The notes under the pieces: model-generated
Told to the model about the DNA's origin: nothing
The model's database searches: none
What the model saw: only the letters and a program-made list of their open reading frames with translations
Program-made: the position numbers and the translations under genes
Source of the DNA: Cymbomonas tetramitiformis
Lineage: Eukaryota; Chlorophyta; Pyramimonadophyceae; Pyramimonadales; Pyramimonadaceae
NCBI GenBank assembly: GCA_001247695.2
Contig: LGRX02034814.1
Span: 1-34,289 of the forward strand
DNA: 34,289 nt
Direction: 5' to 3'
Part shown: in pieces, positions 26,788-34,289 of the stretch
How positions within the stretch are numbered: position 1 is the stretch's first letter
Layout: the number at the start of each line of letters is the position of its first letter

Positions 26788-29700
26788 GTAAATATAACGC
26801 TCATGCTTGATGTTGCATGTTCTGGCTACTAATATCAGAAAATCGAACGATCATCTGAACTTTCAGGAACTTAAGAGGGTTCCATTGCTTGAGCTCGTCT
26901 GGCGTGGCGAATATGTGAATGCTTCTTGTTTTTGAGGAGGAGCTGGGGTGCCTTGAAAGACCTCTACAACTTTCTCTTGTTTTTATGCGAATTATTTTGA
27001 GGGGCTCTTGGTCGGGTTTTCGTAGGACGAAGTGTAGAGGTCACGGGTTGCGTCTCGTTGTTGGAAGAGCAAGTAGTGCTGACACCGACAGAAGATGAAG
27101 TGTTTGTTACCACACTCACGGATAATACCTTGTACGCTCGATATGTGGCTCATCGAGACGTTGTTTCGTCGGAGGACCCGGACCAGACCTGTGGGGAAAT
27201 CTTAACGGAACAAGGAGTTACTTGTTCCGATAACATAGCTTTTGACCCTGGAAATCTCACCAATTATTTGGATGTGCTTTCGAACGGAACTTGTTATTGC
27301 GCAAGACGAGAGAATAACATCGTTTGGGGTGAGTCGTTCACTGCGGACGCGGTGTCACCTCCTAAACTCTTTTACTGAAATAATTCTGAAGGGCACCCCA
27401 GTGCTTGCTCCCTTTTTCGCAATCGTTACACAGCTGTCAAATCCTGTATCTGACACTGACAGTGCGGGTTATTTAGTTTGTTCTGCTTTTTGTCACAGTT
27501 TGCTCTGTGTTCAGCCAGCATCCGAAGACTGACTCGCGCCTGGAGGGACCTACCAGGCATAGAAGATTTGCTGTTGATGCTCCAAGTTGGTTATAACTCT
27601 AGAGTTCTCGGCACAAGCGCTTCTGTCACGACTATTGTTCGGAGACACGATGGTTCTGAGGAGGATCTTTATACGTATACTCCGGAATCCTCCTCAGTTC
27701 TTAATATGACTGTAGGGCAAATTCTAAGCTGGCTTGACCTCGACTTGGACCGACGCTTGGATGAATCCCCGAATGATTATTGGCTGGATACTGAAGCACT
27801 TGAGAGTAGCGATTTGAAACAGAATTTACTTACCTACGGCAACTCTGGGTTCCCATACCTACGTACAACAGGTATTCATTTTCGATCGGATGGAGCTGAT
27901 GGTCGCTTGCTTATAGCAGCGCAAAATCTGCCGTGTGCATGTTCAAATAATCTCGTATGACCTCTTTCTCCCAAGACTGGCCGAAGCGTTTATCTCACTT
28001 TGTACTCTCGCTGGGTGCAGGAGCTGTCATCAATATGAGACACGAGTTCTACAACTACAACCTTGCACCGGGCTATGAGAGTGAGCGTGGTTTCTTTAAC
28101 AGTGGCGCAGAAACGGTGAGCTTGTTTCCTTTTGGACTCTGCTTTGAGGCGTAAAGCGAGACCGCTGCTGCACTGCGGACTGTGCGGGGGGGCGCTGAAC
28201 ACGCTAGCGCATGATGCGTTGGACCTTTCATATGCCAGATTTGTGAAGGCCAACCAGTGAAGGGACACACAGCAACAAAGTGCTTGATCACTTGCACCGC
28301 TTACAGACGAGTCCACCCTAGCAACTAAGAAAGACGGCCTTGTGTTCCGGGAGCCTCTGCTCATAGGTGTGCACGGCTGAATGCAGGTTTGCATCTTGTA
28401 CCTATCAGCCGCCTATAAGTGGTCCGAAAAGTGGTCGGATCCAGAAACTTCTTATGGCGAAGACACGGACAACGTCTTTGTTGGAAGCGGGTAAAATCCT
28501 CAGATTCTTCTTGTGTCGCCCTTCCAGCTACCTGTGATGTATGCAAGTTAAAGGTGCCTTATACGGTCACTGAGGATTGGCGTGAGTTAGGTCCTGCTAG
28601 GCAGGTGGGGTTGAAACATTTCATGCCTCCCTCGCACGGGCCGCACTCGGTGTCACCCAATAGGCAGTCTTCCGGGTAGAGGAAAGAGGCAAAGAGAGGG
28701 GCAGGGGGGTCAAAGGTGGTTCTTAGTCCGGGTAGGAGGGGAGGAGCAAAGGGGAGCACTGGTACCTGGGGTACCTGGGGTACCTGGGCACAGACTCGTG
28801 ACTGGACCAAACTGTCACCACCTTTCCCTCTTGCCACCTCTCCTTGTTTAACGCCGGCGGTGACCGAGGAAGGCTTGACAGAGGTACAGCGCTGCCGGCA
28901 CGTAGGCTGACCCAGACACCTGCACCTGGTGCCTTCAGACACGGACTCGACGTCGCTCTTCGGGAGAGGGATTGGGGAGCAGAGATGCTTACGTTGCGGG
29001 TGCCAAGAGGGTTATGCCTGGGTGCTGTAGGGGAGCCATTAGGTAACTGCTGGGGTACACTCTCAGGCCATAGGCGAATAATCATACATGATGATGATCC
29101 GTTGTCGGCGTGTAGAGTACCGCTGACACCCGTGGCACTTCCCGGGCCCTAAGTGCATTTGGGGTAATACGAGAGAACGGGTTGAGGCACTAGACATGGC
29201 CTGTGAGCGAGCATACCATGTACGACTATTCGCCTATGGCCTGTGACTGCCCAATAAATGGAGGAGCATACACTATGATAGGTTCTACTGAGTAGAACGC
29301 ATCATGAGTGAGTATCCCCAATTTGTCGGGCATTCACTCATGGTGTGTTCTATGCGGGGCCCTGGGGAGGTCAGCCAGCCTATCGGCTGGGCCGCAGGCT
29401 GTGTGGAGGCAGGACAGCGAAGGCTGTGGGCGGGTGGTGGGGCTGCAGGCGGCGCCGCGGGCGGGGTGGTGGGGGCTGCGCTAAGTTACTGCGGGCGGGG
29501 TGGTGGGGGCTGCAGGCGGCGTCGCGGGCGGGTGGCGGGGGTTGGCAGGCGACAAGGTGGGCGGCGCGTATAGGATTGAAGAAGGCGGATGCGTGCAGTG
29601 AGAGATGATCGCCGGTGTGGAGTCAGGGTTGGGATAGTGGTGGATTGGGTCGGAAGGTGAAGGTGGCTGACGGGTCTTGTGGAGGGTGGAAACTGCGGAG

Positions 29701-32700
29701 AGGGAGGGGGTGTCCCATTCATGGTTTTGTTAGCCATGCCGGGACATCAAGATGGATATTGTTTGTGAGGAGGCAAAGGCAAAGATGAATGTTGTTGGGG
29801 GAGATGGGTCCGTAGGAGAGCGCAGGGCTGGATTTGGGGCCGGGTTGTCTCAGGGAGCCGGCAGGGAAGGAGCCTAGCTCAGTGTCGATCCTGTCGATGG
29901 TGTCCTAGGCTGCATTCCAGAGCTGAGGGTTGGTGGTGGTGTAGGAGCGGCCAATGAGCAACCAGATTTTGGTGGCTGGGAATGTGGAGAAGGCCATGGC
30001 ACATCGGACAACTAGGGAGTGGATCACTTTTGCGTTGATGGGCGGGCGCGCAGACCTTACCAGGGAGCCAAGGCAGTAGGCTTGTGGCGGTTGTGGGGTG
30101 CTGGCCCAGAGGTAGTCCCGAAGGTCGGGGAACCAGGCGCAGGAGTTGTGGCGCTCGCAGAAGAGTGGGAGGGCAAAGAGCTGGAGAAGATGCTCGGGGC
30201 CGCACTGCGAGCGGGTGCAGAGCTCAGTGTGAAGGGCGGGTGGCGTGGGAGACATCATTGGGGCGGAGAGGCGCTTGGCAACTGGGGCGTGTTCTCCCCG
30301 AAGGGTATTTAGGTCACTGGTAATAGAGGGGAGGTGCCGGGCGAGGTATTCGAGGAGGAGCGTGGATGGGATGTAGGTGGTGTGCCGTTTCGAGGGGGGA
30401 GATGCTGCAGTAGTGTGAGATGCTGCAGTAGTGAGAGTCAGGTTTGATGTGGAGAGCATGGGTCGGAGGAAAGCAGAAGCAGGGGAGGTGAGGGAACTCA
30501 GGGGTGTCATGCTTGCGCGCAAGGGCTGAGAGCTCAAGGTTGCGGCAGAGGGAGAGAGCGATGAAGGGTCGATAGAGGAGGTGGAGCTTCACAGGTGGTG
30601 GTGATGGCAAAGGGGGAGACAGGGGTTGTGGATTGAGCAGCGGAAGGTGGCGGGGGTTCGGGGTTAGTGCTTGGCTTGGGGAGGCTGATGGGGTTTGGTG
30701 CGTGGCTCGCAAGGGCCATCGCCCATTTAGGTGTAGGTAGGGGGTCGGAGTATCCTCGCTTCGTGGGGAGGTGTAGGAAGAGCCGGTGGGCCTCCTCCAG
30801 GAACTCGGAGAAGCGGTTGGGGAGTGGAGGTAGGTGAGGAGTTTGAAGTAGAAGATGGAGCAGCAGAGGCGGTCGAGGAGGCGGGTCTCGGAGCTGGGGA
30901 TGCGCTGGAGGCACCTCTCAAGTTGCCGCTTTCGGTCGCGGAGGTAGATGATGGACTGTTTAGAGGGCTTCGCAGGGAAGCAGGCGGTGAGGAAGCTGCA
31001 TTTGGCGGGGATGGCATCATTGAGGGGGGCGGGGGGCGTTTCCTTGGCGGAGGTGGGAGCTGCTTCGAGGAGGTCAGTGTGTCAGTCCGCTTTTAAGAGG
31101 GTCCGGCGCTTGTCGGCACCGCGCAAGGGCACGTGCGCGCAGGCTTTTGAGGAGAGGCTTGAGAGGGTGCTGCCAGGTGGCAGATGGTTTCGATTCTTTA
31201 ATTGGTCAGAGGATGTGTGTATCGCTGCATACTTGCATGCATTGATTCTGTGTTGGTAGAGGCCGTGCTCACACAGATATGGTTTGCGATTCTCAATATC
31301 TTCTGGAGGTTACATTGGATCATTTTCCATCGTTTACTTCATTTCTTTCCTTATTCGAGGCATCGTCCTCTTGGAAACGACGAACGCCGTCGTTGTGATC
31401 ATCGCCAGGTACGCAAGCTTTTGGGGCCACAGCTACATCCCTCCAATGAACATTATTTCCCCCAATATATGGCTCACCTCACACCCTGCCTCCAGATAAG
31501 CCTGCACCTACAACGCAGTGAAATCTGAAAGTCTAGAACCGGTTTCAGAGCTCTCCCTCTCTCTCTCTCTCTCTGCCTGCGCTGTTTGATTGGATGGCGC
31601 TCCTTCGTAGCAAGTCGACCGTCTCTGTCGTTGTGCCTCACATATACTCCCGCCGGACCGGCACTTGTGCATGACCTGTCCCGGTTCAGCCGCCTTCTGT
31701 GCTCCCACCCTGATAGTTCACAGAATTTTCAAGAATTCTCGATTCGAGTGGAGCTGTCACGCTTCAAGTGCCCGCCACCCTCACACCCGCATTTTGATTG
31801 CAGCCCTTCCCTTCAGTAGCATCTGGAACATCGGCTCGGAAAAATTCAACAGGGAGCAAGGAGTGTCATATCTGGAGAGGTCTTCTGTTTGCTGACGTGG
31901 ATGAATGTCGGAGGCCAGTACTATGCTTGGGGATAAGTCAGTGCTGTATTCGAATTTGCTGTTTGAGCGCTTGGACGCCACTCTCGAGTATGCCCGATTC
32001 GCTGCACGCGCCATAGTCGCCTCGGCCATCTTCGATCTGATTGATGACAATGCAGGCGGCACCATAAGCAAGGTGAGCGCTGCCGGAGTCCTGGATCACA
32101 GCCAAGTCCATGAGCTCGGTCACCCACTCTTTACTCCAATTGCTTGAGTTGAGTGGTCTTCCATTCGCGAGTCTGCAAGTGAAGCTGCCACCTGGCGCAT
32201 TGTAACACAACCTCATGCACCGATACATGCCCTCCCATATCGCAAGCACGCCTGTCACCGTGTTGGAGTGCAGTTCACGTGCTCTCGTACCGCAAGCACG
32301 CCTGTCACCGTGTCCGAGTGCAGTTCACGTGTTCTCGTACATAACACGCCTGTCACCGTGTGGAGTGCAGTTCCGTGTTCTCGCCGCCAAGCTGCGCCTG
32401 TCACGTGTTGGAGAATGCGATTCCGTGCTCGTACCTGCTGCGGCTGTCGCCAGCGTCGGGTGCAGTTCATGTGTTCTCGTACGCAAGCACGCCCTGTCAT
32501 CGTGTCGGAGTGCAGTTCCGTGTTCTCGTACACGCAAGCACGCCTGTCATCGCGTCGGAATTGCAGTTCACGTGTTCTCGTACCTGGCTGCGCCTGTCAC
32601 CGTGTCGGAGTGCAGTTCTGTTCTCGTACCGCAAGCACGCCTGTCATGCGTCGGAGTGTGCAGTTCACGTGTTCTCGTACGCAAGCACGCCTGTCATCGT

Positions 32701-34153
32701 GTCGGAGTGCAGTTCCGTGTTCGTACCGCAAGCACGCCTGTCATCGTGTCGGAGTGCAGTTCCACGTGCTCTCGTACATAAGCGCACGCCTGTCACCGCG
32801 CGTCGGAGTGCAGTTCACGTGTTCTCGTACCGCAAGCACGTCTGTCACCGCGTCGGAGTGCAATTCACGTGTTCTCGTACCGCAAGCACGCCTGTCACCG
32901 CGTCGGAGCACCACTTTGTGTTTCGGATTAGTATGCTCGCGACTGATATCCGCAGAAGCAATTGTAACCTCCACTCAAGCGGTGCCGCCGCCCTCATGGG
33001 GCTTGCTGATTGGGTTGAGCTCACATAAAACAATGCAGTCTAGCCACACGGACGTTGTAGTCGATGTGATACTGGAGGGATGGGTTTAAAGGGTCTGTTG
33101 AGGGGGCGTTGCTTGGGGGGGAGTTCCAGATGGAGCTGTTTGAGCGGCTGCGCGTGCTATTCTTGAACGATGAGCGGATGGGCGTCGAGCAGACCGCCAT
33201 GCTCGTCGAGTTCATGATGGGGGGGGTGAAGCGTGATGCGGAAAGGTACAGCCACACCCGGCTGTCCCAGCCGTTGATTCCGTACTAGATTGGCTTCCAT
33301 CGAATGGATTGAATGGAGCAAACACCGAAGCCAGCATGCCCCCCGTTGTGATTGGCTGGGTTGCCATGGCAGGACGTGCCGTACACTGTAGGTGCGCTGC
33401 TGTGATTGGCTGGGTTGCCATGGCAGGACGTGCCGTACACTGTAGGTGCGCTGCTGTGATTGGTGGGATTTGCCCTTCGGGGTCACTGCCCTTGTGTTGA
33501 GTCACTGATTGCTCCTCATTTGAGGCTTTTATTAACATTGCAGTGTTCTTTTTTCAGTGACTTAACCGCCTGTTCTCCGGCTTCATACCGCACAAGCCTC
33601 CATACCGGGGTGGTAGTTGAGTGCCCCCAGGGCACAGCTGTGATGTGAGCTCTTCAGCATGCTTTGAGGCGAGCTTTAGAGCAGGAGGTGACTTGCACAA
33701 GCACAGAGGCAGACAAGCCGGCCTTTCGCGGCCTTCCACGTGGCGAGGGCAGGCTGCGCTCAGATTCTAAACCGCCGGAGGATCAGAAGAAGGTTCCTTT
33801 TATCATGGAAATTTTTTTGCACTGTGCGCGCGCCCGACTGGTGCCCTGTCACAGGAGGGCGCCAGTGCCGAGTTGTATTCCTGCCCTGAGCGTCCGAAAA
33901 GTACAGGATTACATTTGAGCTGAGAGAGATTCCAGTGGATCAGGCGGGATTCGAAGAGTTTGCTCGGAAATGATCTTGGGAGAGAGGGTGGCTTGCAGTG
34001 GTGAGAAGGACGAGGACGAGGACGAGGACGACGACGAGGAGAATCAGTCCAAGAAGAGAAGACAAACTGGCGGAGGTCTGTGTGGTCTCAAAATGATGAG
34101 GGGCACCAATTGTGATGCAATCAATCGCCAGGACTGGGTCAATATGTTTACGG
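26460..34153 (+). CDS. P2X-like ATP-gated channel gene (gene model, up to 9 exons, 3' end open)
   Basis: Manual splicing gives exons 26460-26787, 27026-27328, 27515-27871, 28021-28115, 28387-28490, 31277-31408, 31919-32072, 33130-33245 and 33999-34153, about 580 codons. Every junction is GT-AG and in phase. The product has P2X topology: a short cytoplasmic N-terminus with PTAKK, TM1 after NWRLGLLYRSLQL, a large ectodomain with NLT, NGT and NMT glycosylation sites and several Cys, then YGLRFSISSGGYIGSFS directly before TM2. This matches the P2X hallmark (A)YGIRFD...G.AGKF. P2X receptors are trimeric cation channels opened by ATP. In green algae their roles are little known. After TM2 comes a cytoplasmic tail with an EF-hand-like loop. 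Exons 1-6 are well supported; 7-9 are weaker. Exon 8 could instead end at TAG 33286-33288. Confidence 0.6.
27026..27328 (+). CDS. P2X-like gene, exon 2 (ectodomain)
   Basis: The acceptor GGGTTTTCGTAG leads into RSVEVTGCVSLLEEQVVLTP and EDEVFVTTLTDNT, comparable with the P2X ENSFFVMTN-type strand. There are five cysteines and NxT sites NLT and NGT. The donor TTTGGG/GTGAGT at 27329 is strong. The exon joins exon 1 by completing a Gly codon. Confidence 0.62.
27515..27871 (+). CDS. P2X-like gene, exon 3 (ectodomain)
   Basis: The acceptor TGTGTTCAG at 27514 joins in phase after the codon split 1+2. The exon encodes IEDLLLMLQVGYNSRVLG, TTIVRRHDGSEED and NMTVGQILSWLDLDLDRRL, ending in GNSGFPYLRTT. 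The order (loop, (V)RR, LxVxxxLxxxxxxLD, PYxRxTG) resembles algal P2X-like ectodomains as I recall them. The donor ACAACAG/GTATTC is good. Confidence 0.6.
28021..28115 (+). CDS. P2X-like gene, exon 4 (ectodomain)
   Basis: The acceptor CTCTCGCTGGGTGCAG is strong. The exon encodes GAVINMRHEFYNYNLAPGYE, then SERGFFNSGAET. Joined to exon 3 it reads RTTGAVINMRHEFYNY. The donor ACG/GTGAGC at 28116 is strong. Phase 0. Confidence 0.62.
28387..28490 (+). CDS. P2X-like gene, exon 5 (ectodomain)
   Basis: The acceptor GCTGAATGCAG leads to VCILYLSAAYKWSEKWSD and then ETSYGEDTDNVFVGSG. The donor GCGG/GTAAAA leaves two bases that complete a Gly codon with exon 6, giving G-YGLRF. Confidence 0.55.
29064..29243. 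mobile_element. MITE-like element with ~30-bp terminal inverted repeats
   Basis: CAGGCCATAGGCGAATA at 29064-29080 is the exact complement of 29227-29243. The match extends inward to about 30 bp with only transition differences. The 180-bp interval has no ORF. No clear target-site duplication is seen, so the ends are provisional. Confidence 0.5.
29293..29352. repeat. 20-bp imperfect inverted repeat
   Basis: Arms 29293-29312 and 29333-29352 (TAGAACGCATCATGAGTGAG and TTCACTCATGGTGTGTTCTA) pair at 17 of 20 positions around a 20-nt loop, just downstream of the MITE-like element. Confidence 0.8.
29400..29570 (+). repeat. G-rich tandem repeat with quadruplex-type runs
   Basis: GCGGGCGGGGTGGTGGGGGC occurs twice (about 29456 and 29489) within Gly/Ala-coding GGCGGCG text. 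Many GGG/GGGG runs lie on the + (RNA-like) strand of the P2X-like intron. Confidence 0.75.
29879..31050 (-). pseudogene. Antisense decayed coding region in intron 5
   Basis: Minus frames give coherent protein pieces that hand over between frames. These include AKPSKQSIIYLRDRKRQLER and ETRLLDRLCCSIFYFKLLTY (about 30995-30845), NRFSEFLEEAHRLFLHLP (about 30815) and FIALSLCRNLELSALARKHD (about 30565). A last 210-codon piece (29905-30537) contains EHLLQLFALPLFCERHNSC, WFPDLRDYLW and KVIHSLVVRCAMAFSTF. Several frameshifts are implied. Proline-rich linkers lie between. The family is not recognised. Position inside an intron and decay favour a mobile element protein, possibly the C-terminal part of a non-LTR element (weak inference). 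Confidence 0.4.
31277..31408 (+). CDS. P2X-like gene, exon 6 (pre-TM2 motif and TM2)
   Basis: The acceptor GTGCTCACACAG is strong. The exon encodes YGLRFSISSGGYIGSFS, then IVYFISFLIRGIVLLETTNA and VVVIIA, a single long hydrophobic span. P2X channels have (K)AYGIRFD...G.AGKF immediately before TM2, so spacing and order fit. The donor GCCAG/GTACGC at 31409 is strong. The P2X Lys before YGIRF, which contacts ATP phosphate in animal receptors, is Gly in this splice model. Confidence 0.65.
31557..31574. repeat. (CT)9 microsatellite
   Basis: Nine CT units in intron 6 of the P2X-like gene. Confidence 0.85.
31919..32072 (+). CDS. P2X-like gene, exon 7 (cytoplasmic tail with EF-hand-like loop)
   Basis: This frame encodes TMLGDKSVLYSNLLFERLDA, then FAARAIVASAIFDLI and DDNAGGTISK. 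DDNAGGTIS resembles an EF-hand calcium loop (D.N.G.G.I) with Gly at loop position 5. The donor AGCAAG/GTGAGC at 32073 is near consensus. The acceptor GGCCAG lacks a good pyrimidine tract, but it completes the split codon of exon 6 in phase. The open frame is closed upstream by TGA 31902-31904. Confidence 0.45.
32236..32910. repeat. 50-nt minisatellite in intron 7
   Basis: About thirteen copies of CGCAAGCACGCCTGTCACCG followed by TGTCGGAGTGCAGTTCACGT and GTTCTCGTAC, with many small indels. All ORFs here (Cys/Ser/Arg-rich on +, Thr/Arg/Glu on -) are by-products of the repeat. Confidence 0.92.
33130..33245 (+). CDS. P2X-like gene, candidate exon 8 (helical tail)
   Basis: The frame reads MELFERLRVLFLNDERMGVE, then QTAMLVEFMMGGVKRDAE, an amphipathic, EF-hand-like helix pattern without clear calcium ligands. 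The acceptor TTCCAG is weak; GAG sites a little upstream are alternatives. The donor GAAAG/GTACAG at 33246 is good. If it is not used, the frame ends at TAG 33286-33288 with RYSHTRLSQPLIPY. Confidence 0.35.
33348..33475. repeat. 54-nt tandem repeat, 2.3 copies
   Basis: GTGATTGGCTGGGTTGCCAT starts at 33348 and 33402, and its start returns at 33456. The first two units are almost identical, which suggests a recent duplication. Confidence 0.88.
33999..34153 (+). CDS. P2X-like gene, candidate exon 9 (acidic linker)
   Basis: The acceptor GGTGGCTTGCAG and donor ACGG/GTGAGC flank a frame reading SGEKDEDEDEDDDEENQSKK, then RRQTGGGLCGLKMMRGTNCD and AINRQDWVNMF. It joins exon 8 in phase. The acidic run comes from a GACGAG repeat (34007-34035). 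It may instead belong to a separate gene that starts nearby (an ATG at 33971 is in the same frame). Confidence 0.3.
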
Positions 34154-34185
34154 GTGAGCTGGGCCCCGTTACCCATATGGAAAAT

Positions 34186-34289
34186 CCACCGTCCGTGCCC
34201 CGTCATCCGCCTGCACATGCCACCGTCCGTGCCCCGTCATCCGCCTGCACATGCCACCGTCCGTGCCCCGTCATCCGCCTGCACATGCC
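34186..34289. repeat. 34-nt tandem repeat running off the window
   Basis: CCACCGTCCGTGCCCCGTCA followed by TCCGCCTGCACATG starts at 34186, 34220 and 34254, with no differences between the visible copies. The perfect identity suggests a young or still changing array. Confidence 0.92.

Larger units (their letters stand above)
28491..31276. other. P2X-like gene, long intron 5 (2.8 kb)
   Basis: This stretch holds three GGTACCTGGG repeats (28760-28788), a MITE-like inverted repeat, a G-rich repeat and an antisense decayed coding region. A minus ORF at 28559-28942 ends in the Cys-rich EDCLLGDTECGPCEGGMKCF and then NPTC. It may be a fragment of a secreted Cys-rich protein, but it has no partner exon that I can place. 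Confidence 0.45.

Noticed and set aside
28559..28942. Minus-strand Cys-rich ORF (CLLGDTECGPCEGGMKC) as a complete gene
   Set aside because: The Cys-rich end is interesting, but the rest is low-complexity and I could not place flanking exons or an anchor.
32236..32910. CRISPR array
   Set aside because: Units are contiguous and degenerate, with no unique spacers, and the setting is eukaryotic.
32215..33089. Cys/Ser/Arg-rich ORFs of 188-273 codons
   Set aside because: They follow the 50-nt minisatellite and change frame with its indels, with no start context or conserved motif.
1..34289. tRNA or rRNA genes
   Set aside because: No cloverleaf with GGTTCGA-type T-loop or conserved rRNA stretch was seen by eye; a covariance search was not possible.

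Overview
This window looks like nuclear DNA of a green alga. The coding parts are split by GT-AG introns, and the two best genes are an exostosin-type glycosyltransferase with EGF-like repeats and a P2X-like channel. Both families are known from green algae, and P2X receptors are known from prasinophytes but not from land plants. The rest is repeat-rich: minisatellites, decayed transposable elements and long introns filled with tandem repeats. A repeat-rich prasinophyte (for example Pyramimonadales) would fit, but the species cannot be fixed from sequence alone. There is no sign of a bacterial operon, plasmid, phage or CRISPR.

Layout. 1-2245: three adjoining GC-rich minisatellites (periods 48/63, 57 and 36 nt, all multiples of three). 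2206-5923: remains of a gypsy-like LTR retroelement, with a gag-like region carrying a perfect CCHC knuckle, a frameshifted retropepsin (DSGAS) and an acidic C-terminal reading frame; reverse transcriptase, RNase H and integrase are missing. 6351-7607: an intact 418-codon ORF of unknown function. 7866-9110: about 350-nt tandem repeats. 9123-11808: a frame-broken unknown protein. 12373-12419: a near-perfect hairpin. 12562-14245: a Mutator-like (MULE) transposase pseudogene. 15060-15651: a frame-broken DNA cytosine methyltransferase-like domain, followed by a polypurine tract and an LTR-like sequence to about 16665. This could be the 3' end of the same gypsy-like element, split by nested insertions (inference).

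17682-24921, minus strand: an exostosin-family glycosyltransferase gene. It has a signal anchor, a Ser/Thr/Pro stalk, two EGF-like modules and the exostosin domain. At least five exons can be placed, and each of introns 2-4 carries its own minisatellite. A (CT)12 microsatellite lies where the anchor frame must change to the stalk/EGF frame.

24922-26459: the shared upstream region between two divergent genes, with strong AT-rich palindromes. 26460 to at least 34153, plus strand: a P2X-like channel gene that can be rebuilt by hand as up to nine exons. The first six exons, from TM1 to TM2, join in phase with good splice sites. The tail carries a degenerate EF-hand-like loop. Its 2.8-kb intron 5 contains a MITE-like inverted repeat, a G-rich repeat and an antisense decayed ORF; intron 7 contains a 50-nt minisatellite. 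The window ends in a 34-nt tandem repeat. All homology calls are from pattern recognition; no searches were run.
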